Source: Mesorhizobium onobrychidis (lineage in GTDB: Bacteria; Pseudomonadota; Alphaproteobacteria; Rhizobiales; Rhizobiaceae). Taken from it: 64,000 nt of DNA. Positions 46,754 through 55,588 of this stretch are shown here, piece after piece (position 1 is the stretch's first letter; every line of letters begins with the position of its first letter). The stretch lies in NCBI RefSeq assembly GCF_024707545.1, contig NZ_CP062229.1, positions 4,569,501-4,633,500 on the forward strand. The letters run 5' to 3'. The notes under the pieces were generated by a model. That model was not told the origin of the DNA. It searched no databases and worked only from the letters and a program-made list of their open reading frames with translations. A program made the position numbers and the translations under genes.

Positions 46754-47860
46754 ATGCGCATTAATCTGAAGACCCCGATTCCAACTACCAAGGATCCGCT
46801 TTCCATTCTGAAGTGCCATCTCCACGCCGCGTGTGCTGCGACAGCACTGCTGCTGGCGACGGGCAATCTCGCTCAGGCTGCTGATCTCAACGCTTTGATC
46901 TGGTGCGATCACGCCGATCCGGCGCTGCTGCAGCCTTTCGAGGAGGCCAATGGCGTCAAGGTCAACGTCAAGGAGTTCGAGGGCACCGGCGCCGGTATGG
47001 CGATTGTCGAACAGTCGCAACCCGGCGACTGGGATGTGATGGTGATCGACAGCATCGACATACCGCGTGGCGTCGAAAAGGGCCTGTTCGAGCCGCTGCC
47101 GGATGACAAACTGCCGCTCGCCGACCTCTTTCCCCAAGTGAAGATGGACAGTTCCACCGTGGTCGACGGCAAGCGCTACGGCATCACCGAAAAATTCGGC
47201 TACAACACCATCGGCTACAACAAGACCAAGGTCGATCCGGCCGACATGCAGTCGATGGCCGCGCTGACCGGCGACAAGTACAAGGGCAAGATCGCCATCT
47301 ATGACTACTATCTGCCGGTCATCGGCATGGCAGCACTGGCGATCGGCAAGAAGACCGCCGAACTGACCGAGGCCGACCTTCCCGCCATCAAGGAAGAGCT
47401 GCTCAAGATGAAGGCCAACGCCAAGCTGGTCGGCGAGGTGACCGCCAGCCAGACGGCGCTGGCGACCGGCGAGGTCGACATTCTGGTCGGCGGCGGCGAG
47501 TGGGTGACGGCCGGGCTGGCCAAGGAGAACCCTGCCCTCGACTTCTCCATCCCGAAAGAAGGTGCTGTGCTGTGGTCGCAGTCGCTGGCGATGTTCAAGG
47601 ATTCCAAAAACAAGGACATGGCGCTGAAGTTCATCCGGTACATCATGAGCCCTGAAGGCCAGGCGCGGCTCGCCACCTCGGCCTGCTATTGGGGCATGCC
47701 GGCGAATACCAAGGCGGCTCTGACCGACGAACAGAAGAAGATCCTGCGCTTCGACGAGCAGCCGGATTTCCTCGCCCGCGCCCAGCCCTACCCGACGCCG
47801 AACGCCGATCTCGACAAGAGAATGCAGGACGTCTGGACCGAAATGCTGCAGGCGCAGTGA
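46754..47860 (+). CDS. ABC transporter substrate-binding protein, polyamine (PotD) type
   Basis: The 368-residue protein binds the substrate in the periplasm. An unusually long N-terminus precedes the signal (CAATALLLATGNLAQAAD). The mature part has LNALIWCDHADPALLQPFEE, VKEFEGTGAGMAIVEQSQPG, DWDVMVIDSIDIPRG and YGITEKFGYNTIGYNKTKVD, and a C-terminal FIRYIMSPEGQARLATSACY. This fits the spermidine/putrescine cluster. AGGGAGAAC precedes the start. It heads a five-gene operon with two permeases, an ATPase and an MBL-fold protein. The true substrate could be another amine. Confidence 0.88.
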   Translation: MRINLKTPIPTTKDPLSILKCHLHAACAATALLLATGNLAQAADLNALIWCDHADPALLQPFEEANGVKVNVKEFEGTGAGMAIVEQSQPGDWDVMVIDSIDIPRGVEKGLFEPLPDDKLPLADLFPQVKMDSSTVVDGKRYGITEKFGYNTIGYNKTKVDPADMQSMAALTGDKYKGKIAIYDYYLPVIGMAALAIGKKTAELTEADLPAIKEELLKMKANAKLVGEVTASQTALATGEVDILVGGGEWVTAGLAKENPALDFSIPKEGAVLWSQSLAMFKDSKNKDMALKFIRYIMSPEGQARLATSACYWGMPANTKAALTDEQKKILRFDEQPDFLARAQPYPTPNADLDKRMQDVWTEMLQAQ

Positions 47861-47873
47861 CCGGTCGCCGGTC

Positions 47874-48719
47874 GTGAACGCTACTGGAAACACCGGGCGT
47901 GCCCTGCCCTGGGCGCTGGTCACGCCGGCGCTCGGCTGGACGCTGCTGTTCTTCGTGCTGCCTTTTCTGGCCATGGCGTTTTCCAGCCTGACGGCGCATG
48001 ACGGCGGCGGCTTCACCCTGTCCAACTACAGCCAGTTTTTCAATAATCCGGCCTATTGGCAGGCGATGGTGAACTCGCTGCAGGTCACCGCCATTGTCAC
48101 AGTGGTTTCGGTGCTGCTCGCCTACCCCTTCGCCTGGATCCTGGCCGAACAGGTGCCGGAGCGCTGGCAGCGGCTGGCGCTGATGCTGGCCGTGCTGCCG
48201 TTCTGGACCTCCTATGTCGTGCGCTCCTATTCCTGGCTTCTGGTGCTGGCGCAGAACGGCGTGATCAACCGTGCGCTGACCGGCTCCGGCCTGTTCAGCG
48301 AGCCGCTGCAGCTCGCCAACACACGGCTGGCCACGATCACTGGCTTCGTCCATTTCTTCGTCATGCTGTTGACGCTGACGATCTTCGCCAATCTGAAGCA
48401 GCTCAGCCCGAGCTACCGCAAAGCCGCCGCCGATCTCGGCGCCGGGCCGGTGCGCACGTTCTTGCATGTCGTCCTGCCGCTGACCTTGCCCGGCATCATG
48501 GTCGGCGCCTTTCTCACCTTCGTGCTGTGCATCGGCGACTACATCACGCCGCAGATCCTGGGCGGCAACAACGAGCTTTTGATGCCGCAGCTGGTGATGA
48601 TGCAGATGGGTCGGCGCGGCGATTTTCCGCTCGCCTCGGCGCTGTCGATTATCCTGATGGCGGTTGTCACTGTCGCCTATCTCGCCTGCGCCCGCTGGCT
48701 CAAGATCGAGCGGGCCTGA
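47874..48719 (+). CDS. ABC transporter permease, PotB type
   Basis: The GTG start at 47874 gives 281 residues. Six membrane segments are visible, from LVTPALGWTLLFFVLPFLAM to SIILMAVVTVAYLACARWL. The EAA-loop region that contacts the ATPase reads YRKAAADLGAGPVRTFLHVV, followed by LPLTLPGIMVGAFLTFVLC. It is followed 2 bases later by the second permease. Together they form the membrane channel of the polyamine-type importer. Confidence 0.9.
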   Translation: MNATGNTGRALPWALVTPALGWTLLFFVLPFLAMAFSSLTAHDGGGFTLSNYSQFFNNPAYWQAMVNSLQVTAIVTVVSVLLAYPFAWILAEQVPERWQRLALMLAVLPFWTSYVVRSYSWLLVLAQNGVINRALTGSGLFSEPLQLANTRLATITGFVHFFVMLLTLTIFANLKQLSPSYRKAAADLGAGPVRTFLHVVLPLTLPGIMVGAFLTFVLCIGDYITPQILGGNNELLMPQLVMMQMGRRGDFPLASALSIILMAVVTVAYLACARWLKIERA

Positions 48720-48721
48720 CC

Positions 48722-49504
48722 ATGCGCGCTCTTGTCCGTATCACCTCCTGGATCTATGCCGTAGCCATCTATGGCTTCATCTTTCTGCCGGTGGTCGTGC
48801 TGGTGCTGTTTTCGCTGCAGGCGACGTCGTTTCCGATCCCGCCCTTCACCGGGCCGTCGCTGCGCTGGTACGACGCCGTGCTCGCCGACACGCGGCTGAC
48901 CTCGGCACTGGTCAATTCGCTTGGTGTGGCGGCTCTCTCCTCAGCTGCAGCCGTTGCGCTGGGTTTCCTCTCTGCCTGGGGTTTTGCACGCTTCGTCCTG
49001 CCAGGCTCAGGCCTGATGCGCGGGCTGATCACGCTGCCCCTGACAGTCAGCTATCTCATCATCGGCATGGGATTGCTGGTGCTGTTCAACTGGGCCGGCA
49101 TACCGAAGTCGCTATTTGCCGCCGGCATCGGCCATGTCGTGATCAACCTGCCGCTGTGCTTTGCCATCATCTACAGCCAGATGGGCGACCATCAGATCAA
49201 CATCGAGCGCGCCGCGCGCGACCTCGGCGCGCCCGAATGGAAGGTGCTGCTGCTGATCACCGTGCCTGTCATGGCGCCGGCAATCTTCGCCGGTTTCTTC
49301 CTGTCGATGACCTTCTCCTGGGACGAATTCGTGATCTCGTTCCTGCTGACGCGCTTCGACACGACGCTGCCGGTCGAGATCTGGAACCTGCTGCGCTCAG
49401 GCCTCAATCCCAAGACCAACGCCGTCGGCTCGCTGGTCTTCGCCGTCTCCATCGTGCTGGTGGTGTTTTTTGAACTGATGCTGTTGCGGAGGAAGCCGGC
49501 ATGA
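48722..49504 (+). CDS. ABC transporter permease, PotC type
   Basis: The 260-residue protein has six membrane segments (ITSWIYAVAIYGFIFLPVVV first) and the EAA loop ERAARDLGAPEWKVLLLITV, then MAPAIFAGFFLSMTFSWDEF. The FSWDEFVISF phrase is a PotC hallmark. Its end overlaps the ATPase start by 4 bases, so translation is coupled. Confidence 0.9.
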   Translation: MRALVRITSWIYAVAIYGFIFLPVVVLVLFSLQATSFPIPPFTGPSLRWYDAVLADTRLTSALVNSLGVAALSSAAAVALGFLSAWGFARFVLPGSGLMRGLITLPLTVSYLIIGMGLLVLFNWAGIPKSLFAAGIGHVVINLPLCFAIIYSQMGDHQINIERAARDLGAPEWKVLLLITVPVMAPAIFAGFFLSMTFSWDEFVISFLLTRFDTTLPVEIWNLLRSGLNPKTNAVGSLVFAVSIVLVVFFELMLLRRKPA

Positions 49505-50565
49505 TCGCGCCACTGGTCGATATAAGCTCTGTCTCGCACCGCTTCGGCCAGCATACCGTACTGAAGAATGTCTCGCTGACGATCGAACCGGGCAGCTACA
49601 CGATCCTGCTCGGCCCGTCGGGCTCCGGCAAGACGACGCTGCTGTCCATTCTCGGCGGCTTCGTCACGCCGAGCGAAGGCAAGGTGCTGATCCGCGGCGA
49701 GGACTGCACCGCCGTGCCACCGGCGAAGCGGCCGACGACCACGGTGTTCCAGGACTATGCGCTGTTTCCGCATATGAGCGTCGGCAGCAATGTCGGCTTC
49801 GGCCTGCGCATGCAAGGCGTCGATGCCGCGGCACGGACCGCGCGGGCGCGCGAGGCACTGGCGCTGGTCGGGCTGGCCAACGCCTTCGACAAGAAGCCGC
49901 ACCAGCTTTCCGGCGGCCAGCGCCAGCGCGTGGCGCTGGCCCGCGCCCTTGTCGTCGAACCTGCGGTGCTGTTGCTCGATGAACCGCTCGGAGCGCTCGA
50001 CCTAAAGTTGCGCCGGCAGATGCAGGACGAGCTGAAGGCGATCCAGAAACGCGTCGGCACCGCCTTCATCCATGTCACCCACGACCAGGAAGAGGCGATG
50101 GCGCTGGCCGACCATTGCGTGGTGATGAATGACGGGCGCATCGAGGACGAGGGACCGCCGGAGCGCGTCTATGCCCGGCCGGCGACGCGCTTTTCCGCGA
50201 CCTTCATGGGTGAAAGCACGCTGATACCCGGGACGGTGACGGCGGCGAAGGACGGAACAATCACTGTCGCGACGCAGGTCGGAGCGCTTTCGCTGACCGG
50301 CACAGTGCCGGCCGGGACGACTGTCGCCCTCGCCGTCCGTCCGGAGCACCTTGTCCTCGGCGCGACCGGCGGCGCCGTAAGGCTCGGCACGACCAAGGTG
50401 AGCGACGTGGTGTTTCAAGGCAGCTTCAAGCGCGTGCTTGCTGTCTCCGAGAAGGACCCGGCGCTGCATTTCATCGCCAGGGTCCCCGCCGCTGCGGCCG
50501 TCCAGCCGGGCGACATCGTTGCGGTTTCGTGCGACGCTGGCGACATCATCTTTTTGACGAGTTGA
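49501..50565 (+). CDS. ABC transporter ATP-binding protein, PotA type
   Basis: The 354-residue ATPase has Walker A GPSGSGKTT (residues 38-46), the Q loop in TTVFQDYALFPHMSV, signature LSGGQRQRVALARAL, Walker B AVLLLDEPLGALD and the H-loop HVTHDQEEAMAL. A C-terminal TOBE domain (from about residue 240; LIPGTVTAAKDGTITVATQV) is typical of the spermidine/putrescine and iron subfamily. The gene begins inside the end of the preceding permease gene and is followed after 3 bases by the MBL-fold gene. Confidence 0.92.
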   Translation: MIAPLVDISSVSHRFGQHTVLKNVSLTIEPGSYTILLGPSGSGKTTLLSILGGFVTPSEGKVLIRGEDCTAVPPAKRPTTTVFQDYALFPHMSVGSNVGFGLRMQGVDAAARTARAREALALVGLANAFDKKPHQLSGGQRQRVALARALVVEPAVLLLDEPLGALDLKLRRQMQDELKAIQKRVGTAFIHVTHDQEEAMALADHCVVMNDGRIEDEGPPERVYARPATRFSATFMGESTLIPGTVTAAKDGTITVATQVGALSLTGTVPAGTTVALAVRPEHLVLGATGGAVRLGTTKVSDVVFQGSFKRVLAVSEKDPALHFIARVPAAAAVQPGDIVAVSCDAGDIIFLTS

Positions 50566-50568
50566 GCC

Positions 50569-51330
50569 ATGGGCGCGCTTCCGGTCATTGATGCAGCGAA
50601 TTGGTATGAAACCATCCGCATGGGTGATGGCGTGACGCTGATCCACGAGCCGTGGATCAAGCCGTTCTTCCGCTGCAACATCTGGCATGTGCGCGGTCGC
50701 GACCACGATCTTCTGTTCGACACCGGCCTCGGCCATTTCAGCCTGCGGCGCCAGGTGCCGCTGGTGACGGAGCGAAAGCTCATTTGCGTGGCCAGCCACA
50801 CGCATTTCGACCATATCGGCTGCCATCACGAATTTCCGGACCGCTGCGTGCACGCGGCCGAAGCGGAGATCCTCGCCGATCCGCGCAATGAATGGACGGT
50901 CGCCGACCGCTATGCCACCGACGCAATGTTCGACGGAATGCCGCAAGGCTGGGATGCGGCGCGCTACCGGATACCGCCGGCGCCGGCCGACCGCCTGCTC
51001 GAACAAGGCGATGTGATCGATCTCGGCGACCGCGCCTTCGAGGTGATCCACACGCCGGGCCATTCGCCCGGCGGCATTGCGCTCTACGAGAAGAAGACCG
51101 GCATCCTGCTTTCCGGCGACGTCGTCTATGACGGCCCGCTGATCGACGATGTCTATCATTCGGTCGTCGACGACTATGTCGAAACGCTGCAGCGGATGCG
51201 CGAGCTCGATGTTGCGGTCGTGCATGGCGGCCACTTCCCGAGCTTCGGCAAGGTGCGCTACCGCCAGCTTATCGACGAGTATCTCGCGCAAAAGCGGCAG
51301 GCCGGTTGTCATCTGTTGCAGGCGCGATAA
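50569..51330 (+). CDS. MBL-fold metallo-hydrolase, last gene of the ABC operon
   Basis: The 253-residue protein has the metallo-beta-lactamase motif H-x-H-x-D-H in ASHTHFDHIGCHHEF, a second metal His in VIHTPGHSPGGIALYEKKTG, an Asp in ILLSGDVVYDGPLID and a last His in VVHGGHFPSFG. It is a cytoplasmic hydrolase without signal peptide. Because it follows the ATPase by 3 bases it is part of the operon and may process the imported compound, for example a lactone, ester or amide. The reaction is unknown. Confidence 0.85.
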   Translation: MGALPVIDAANWYETIRMGDGVTLIHEPWIKPFFRCNIWHVRGRDHDLLFDTGLGHFSLRRQVPLVTERKLICVASHTHFDHIGCHHEFPDRCVHAAEAEILADPRNEWTVADRYATDAMFDGMPQGWDAARYRIPPAPADRLLEQGDVIDLGDRAFEVIHTPGHSPGGIALYEKKTGILLSGDVVYDGPLIDDVYHSVVDDYVETLQRMRELDVAVVHGGHFPSFGKVRYRQLIDEYLAQKRQAGCHLLQAR

Positions 51331-51369
51331 GCACCGGCTTCTCGTAATCGCGGGAAGTGCCTGGCGAAT

Positions 51370-51570
51370 TCACAGAGCCCTTTGCGGGCACGGCGCGCCG
51401 GCGGCATCGCCGCAGCGTGAAGCCGTGGGCTGAGGTCTCAAACTCGTCTCTTCGGACTGGCGCACCAGTTGGGCGAAGGCAAGAGCAAAACTTCCCAGCA
51501 TCAGGACGATAATGATCAGGCGTGTTACCGGCAATAGATTGGTCCGCTGGCTGGCCCCCACGCCGCCCAT
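51370..51570 (-). CDS. small single-span membrane protein, weakly supported
   Basis: The 66-residue frame has one membrane segment (LIIIVLMLGSFALAFAQLV) and a C-terminal tail with two Cys. It stands alone, convergent with the MBL gene. Small proteins of this layout are common in rhizobia, but the start is uncertain. Confidence 0.42.
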   Translation of the reverse strand: MGGVGASQRTNLLPVTRLIIIVLMLGSFALAFAQLVRQSEETSLRPQPTASRCGDAAGAPCPQRAL

Positions 51571-51817
51571 CCACTGCCGGCTAACATGGTCGATCCGGCT
51601 TTACGAGAGTTTAATCCCCGTCTTAACCATCACATTCGCTTGTCACTCGACACGATGCGCGAGCACCTGACCGGCAGTTCTTCCCGGCGTCGTGTCTAGG
51701 GGCAGCACGTGCCTCTCTTTGCAGATTTCCCCGCCCATGCTAACCCGGCGCTGGCGCGGCCCAAGCAACCCGGTCGCCAACCAGCCGGTCGCCACCAACC
51801 GTCGACATTGGGGAGCC

Positions 51818-52591
51818 ATGAACAAAGCCGCCAGCCGTTTCGCCTTCGTCTCGTCCGACACCGCCGACGCCAAGGCGGCGCTGGAGAGCCTGTCTGCGCG
51901 CTATGGCCAGGCATCCATCGAGGATGCAGAGATCGTCGTCGCCCTCGGTGGCGACGGCTTCCTGTTGCAGACCTTGCGCGACACGATGAGCACGGGGAAA
52001 AAGGTCTACGGCATGAACCGTGGCACCATCGGCTTCCTGATGAACGAGTATCGCGCCAGCGGTTTGACGGGGCGTATCGCGGCGGCCGTTGCCGAAACGA
52101 TCCGTCCGCTGGAGATGCAGGCGGTGACGGCAGAGGGCGAAACGATTTCGGCGTTGGCGATCAACGAGGTTGCGCTGTGGCGCCAGTCCTACCAGACGGC
52201 CAAGATCCGTATCACCGTGGACGGGCAAGTGCGGCTGGAGGAGTTGAACTGCGACGGTGTGATGGTCGCGACGCCAGCCGGCTCGACCGCCTACAATCTG
52301 TCCGCGCACGGGCCGATCTTGCCGCTCGACGCGCCGCTGCTGGCGCTGACCCCGGTCAGTCCGTTCCGCCCGCGCCGCTGGCGCGGCGCGCTGCTCTCCA
52401 ACAAGGCAACCGTTCGTTTCGACATTCTGGAGCCGGAAAAGCGGCCGGTAAACGCCGCCGCCGACCACACCGAGGTGAAGGCTGTAACCTCGGTTACGGT
52501 GCAAGAATCGCCAGCGGTGACGGCGACGCTGCTGTTCGATCCGAGCCACTCGTGGAACGAGCGCATTCTCGCCGAACAGTTCCGGTACTGA
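51818..52591 (+). CDS. nadK: NAD kinase
   Basis: This enzyme phosphorylates NAD to NADP. The 257-residue protein (start ATG 51818 with GGGGAG upstream) has the diagnostic GGDG motif in [20 protein letters not shown], the NE motif in [14 protein letters not shown], and the substrate block [20 protein letters not shown]. It ends with a beta-rich C-terminal domain. The length fits the short rhizobial form. Another frame also covers this stretch but has no protein-like motifs. Confidence 0.93.
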   Translation: MNKAASRFAFVSSDTADAKAALESLSARYGQASIEDAEIVVALGGDGFLLQTLRDTMSTGKKVYGMNRGTIGFLMNEYRASGLTGRIAAAVAETIRPLEMQAVTAEGETISALAINEVALWRQSYQTAKIRITVDGQVRLEELNCDGVMVATPAGSTAYNLSAHGPILPLDAPLLALTPVSPFRPRRWRGALLSNKATVRFDILEPEKRPVNAAADHTEVKAVTSVTVQESPAVTATLLFDPSHSWNERILAEQFRY

Positions 52592-52746
52592 GCCGGTACG
52601 GCGATAGCCAGCTCGATTAAGCATCGCGATTAAGGATACGACTTCACATTCATGCCATTCCCCGCCCGTTTCTGTTGACAAATCGTGGGCTTGCGCCTAC
52701 CTGCAATACCGATCTTGCAGGCGCGCGGCGCTTGCCGCGACTGCTT

Positions 52747-54375
52747 ATGTTGCGCCCCCGAACCAGCCAAAGACAGCCAAACTTGTCCTCAGACGCCCAG
52801 ATCGCTCAAGAAGCGTTGACCTTCACAGACCTCGGCCTGTCGCCGAAGGTCCTTTCCGCAGTCACCGATGCCGGTTACACCGAACCGACGCCGATCCAGG
52901 CCGGCGCCATTCCGCACGCCTTGCTCGGCAAGGATATTTTGGGCATCGCCCAGACCGGCACCGGCAAGACGGCCTCGTTCGTGCTGCCCATGCTGACCCG
53001 GCTCGAAAAAGGCCGGGCCCGCGCCCGCATGCCACGCACGCTGATCCTCGAGCCGACGCGCGAGCTTGCCGCGCAGGTCGAAGAAAATTTCATCAGATAC
53101 GGCAAGAACCACAAGCTCAACATCGCGCTGCTGATCGGCGGCGTGTCGTTCGACGAGCAGGACAAGAAGCTGGAGCGCGGCGCCGACGTGCTGATCGCGA
53201 CGCCCGGCCGCCTGCTCGACCACCGCGAGCGCGGAAAGCTTCTGCTCAACGGCGTCGAGATCCTCGTCATCGATGAGGCCGATCGCATGCTCGACATGGG
53301 CTTCATTCCCGACATCGAGCGCATCTGCGAGATGATCCCGTTCACCAGGCAGACGCTGTTCTTCTCGGCGACAATGCCGCCTGAGATCACCAAACTCACC
53401 GAGAAATTCCTGCACGCGCCGGTGCGCGTCGAGGTTTCGAAGGCTGCGTCCGCCGCCACCAACATCGTCCAGCGGCTGGTGAAATCCGGCTCGAAACCCT
53501 GGGACAAGCGCGAGACGCTGCGCAATCTGATAAGGGCCGAGGATGCGGAGCTGAAGAACGCCATCATCTTCTGCAACCGCAAGATCGAGGTCTCGGAGCT
53601 TTTCCGCTCGCTGCTGAAATATGATTTCGACGCCGGCGCGCTGCATGGCGACATGGACCAGCGCGCGCGCATGCAGATGCTGGCCAATTTCCGTGACGGC
53701 AAACTGCGCTACCTCGTTGCGTCGGACGTTGCGGCGCGCGGCCTCGACATCCCCGATGTCAGCCACGTCTTCAACTACGACGTGCCGATCCATGCCGAGG
53801 ACTATGTCCACCGCATCGGCCGCACCGGCCGCGCCGGACGCTCGGGCAAATCCTTCACCATCGCCACCAAGTCCGATACCAAATACATCGACGCGATCGA
53901 ACGGCTGATCGGCAACAAGATCGAGTGGCATGACGGCGATCTGTCGACGGTCGTCGCCAGCGAGGGCGGAGAGGACGACGCTCCCCGCCGTGGCCGCGGC
54001 GCCCCGCGCCGCGCCGGCCGCAAGGACGATGACCGCAAGGACAGGGGCGAACGCAAGCCACGCGAACGCCACGCCAAGCAAAGCGATGCTGCAGCACCGG
54101 ACGCGGCGCGCGAGGAACAGCCAGTGGCGGCCGAGACCGCGGTCGCCGATGCCGGTGAGCGGCGCGCGCGCAAGGAAGCGATCCGCTCGGAAAATGGCGA
54201 GCGCCAAGCTTCGCCCGATCGCAACCGGAACGAACAGCGTGCGCCGGAACGTGGCGACACCAGGCCGCAGCGCGACGGCAATCGCCCTGCCCGCCATCGC
54301 CAGGAAGACAATGACGCGACCGTCGGATTCGGCGACGAGATGCCCGCCTTCATGCGCATCGTCGCCAAGGTCTGA
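52747..54375 (+). CDS. DEAD-box ATP-dependent RNA helicase (RhlE-like)
   Basis: The protein unwinds RNA duplexes in ribosome assembly or RNA decay. Motifs in order: Q-motif FTDLGLSPKVLSAVTDAGYT with PTPIQ, I AQTGTGKT, Ia PTRELAAQ, Ib TPGRL, II DEAD, III SAT, IV IIFCNRK, V VAARGLDIPDV and VI HRIGRTGRAGRSG. After the core a highly charged, Arg-rich disordered tail of about 130 residues (RRGRGAPRRAGRKDDDRKD) provides unspecific RNA binding. The start is uncertain: ATG 52747 is listed, but TTG 52783 and ATG 52675 are possible. A terminator follows at 54405. Confidence 0.92.
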   Translation: MLRPRTSQRQPNLSSDAQIAQEALTFTDLGLSPKVLSAVTDAGYTEPTPIQAGAIPHALLGKDILGIAQTGTGKTASFVLPMLTRLEKGRARARMPRTLILEPTRELAAQVEENFIRYGKNHKLNIALLIGGVSFDEQDKKLERGADVLIATPGRLLDHRERGKLLLNGVEILVIDEADRMLDMGFIPDIERICEMIPFTRQTLFFSATMPPEITKLTEKFLHAPVRVEVSKAASAATNIVQRLVKSGSKPWDKRETLRNLIRAEDAELKNAIIFCNRKIEVSELFRSLLKYDFDAGALHGDMDQRARMQMLANFRDGKLRYLVASDVAARGLDIPDVSHVFNYDVPIHAEDYVHRIGRTGRAGRSGKSFTIATKSDTKYIDAIERLIGNKIEWHDGDLSTVVASEGGEDDAPRRGRGAPRRAGRKDDDRKDRGERKPRERHAKQSDAAAPDAAREEQPVAAETAVADAGERRARKEAIRSENGERQASPDRNRNEQRAPERGDTRPQRDGNRPARHRQEDNDATVGFGDEMPAFMRIVAKV

Positions 54376-54404
54376 TCACAGCAGAAATTCTCAAATCCAA
54401 ACAA

Positions 54405-54430
54405 AAATGGCCCTTTGCGGGGCCGTTTTC
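54405..54430 (+). terminator. intrinsic terminator after the helicase gene
   Basis: The hairpin GGCCC-TTTGCG-GGGCC is followed by GTTTTC and preceded by an A run. It lies about 35 bases after the helicase stop codon. Confidence 0.75.
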
Positions 54431-54567
54431 ATGTTCGATATCTGCTTTGCTCAGCTGTGGCGCGAAAGCTGGAAACAAGAAACTCAAAGCGCGCCGCATG
54501 AATCCCTTCAGACGCGACGCGCGTTATGACCACGAGGTGGTCGACCGCGCTCTGTCGTCTCCGGTGG

Positions 54568-55461
54568 CTACAGGTTTTTGAATTCCAGGCGGGACGGCAA
54601 CATATCCAGAAACGCGCGAACTTTGGCTGAAGATGATCTGCCTTCCGGCCACACGGCGTGCATCGGCACCGGCACCGGCTCGAATTCGCTTAAAACGACC
54701 TCTAGGCGGCCATCGTCCACCGAATGCCTTATCTGCCAAAGGGGCGAGTAGCCCAAACCCAATCCGTGAGCTGCGGCTGCATAGATCGGTGCCATCAAAT
54801 TGGATCGAAAACTGCCAGCCACTTTCACCGGCCGAGGTTTCCCCTCAATCTGAAACATCCATTCACCTGGACGCTGGTCGGAGGTTCGAACAATGCAACT
54901 GTGCCTGCTCAGTTCAAAAGGATGCGTAGGTCGGCCACGGCGTTCAAAGTAGGAAGGCGAGCCGAACACGACGCGCCGCAACGCGCCCAAGCGTCTGGCT
55001 CGCAAGCTGGAATCCGGCAAGTTGCCGATCCGTATTGCCAGATCGAGGCCCTCGGCACCAAGATCAACAAATCCATCGGAAAGCTGGAGGTCAACCTCGA
55101 CCCGCGGATACGTCTGCATGTAGTCGGCGATGACAGGTACAACGAAATCCGGGCCGAACAGAACTGGCGCGCTCACGCGCAGGATGCCTGATGGCTCCGA
55201 TCTCTGGTTGGCGGCCTGAAGTCTTGCGTCGTTTATTTCGTCGATGGCGGGTTTGATGCGGTGGAAAAACGCCGCTCCGGCTTCGCTCGGTGTCGAGCGG
55301 CGCGTCGTTCTCTGCACAAGCTCGACCCCGACGGATTCTTCCAGCGTCGCCAAAGACCGGCTGATTGATTGCAGTGAGCGGTTCAGCCGGCGTGCGGCGG
55401 CTGTCAAACTTCCATGCTCGACAACTGCCATGAAAGCTTCAAAATCATCTATCCGGCTCAT
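54568..55461 (-). CDS. LysR family regulator
   Basis: The 297-residue protein has an N-terminal LysR helix-turn-helix (FEAFMAVVEHGSLTAAARRL, NRSLQSISRSLATLEESVGV) and an effector domain (GILRVSAPVLFGPDFVVPVI, then LDLAIRIGNLPDSSLRARRL). The helix-turn-helix and effector pattern resemble the DsdC/CrgA-like part of the family. It is divergent from an NmrA-like oxidoreductase gene, across a long palindrome, and probably regulates it. Confidence 0.9.
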   Translation of the reverse strand: MSRIDDFEAFMAVVEHGSLTAAARRLNRSLQSISRSLATLEESVGVELVQRTTRRSTPSEAGAAFFHRIKPAIDEINDARLQAANQRSEPSGILRVSAPVLFGPDFVVPVIADYMQTYPRVEVDLQLSDGFVDLGAEGLDLAIRIGNLPDSSLRARRLGALRRVVFGSPSYFERRGRPTHPFELSRHSCIVRTSDQRPGEWMFQIEGKPRPVKVAGSFRSNLMAPIYAAAAHGLGLGYSPLWQIRHSVDDGRLEVVLSEFEPVPVPMHAVWPEGRSSSAKVRAFLDMLPSRLEFKNL

Positions 55462-55471
55462 GGCTTGTCCA

Positions 55472-55494
55472 TTTCTCTCGAAAATCGAGAGAAA
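55472..55494. promoter_or_regulatory. long palindrome between LysR and NmrA-like genes
   Basis: Two perfect 10-bp arms (TTTCTCTCGA and TCGAGAGAAA) around AAA lie right after the LysR start codon region and upstream of the NmrA-like gene. It is a good candidate operator, though it lies close to the LysR start and may be for autoregulation. Confidence 0.5.
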
Positions 55495-55588
55495 CTATCG
55501 CAAAGCCAAATAATTGTAACGCTGTTCGCGACCTTTTATTTCCCTGGAAGAAATCCCGAAAGGGCAAGCTTCATGGAAGGGAATTGTC

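Noticed and set aside
51709..52620. 303-codon frame over the NAD kinase gene
   Set aside because: The NAD kinase motifs lie in the other frame; this one is Arg/Ala/Gly rich without motifs.
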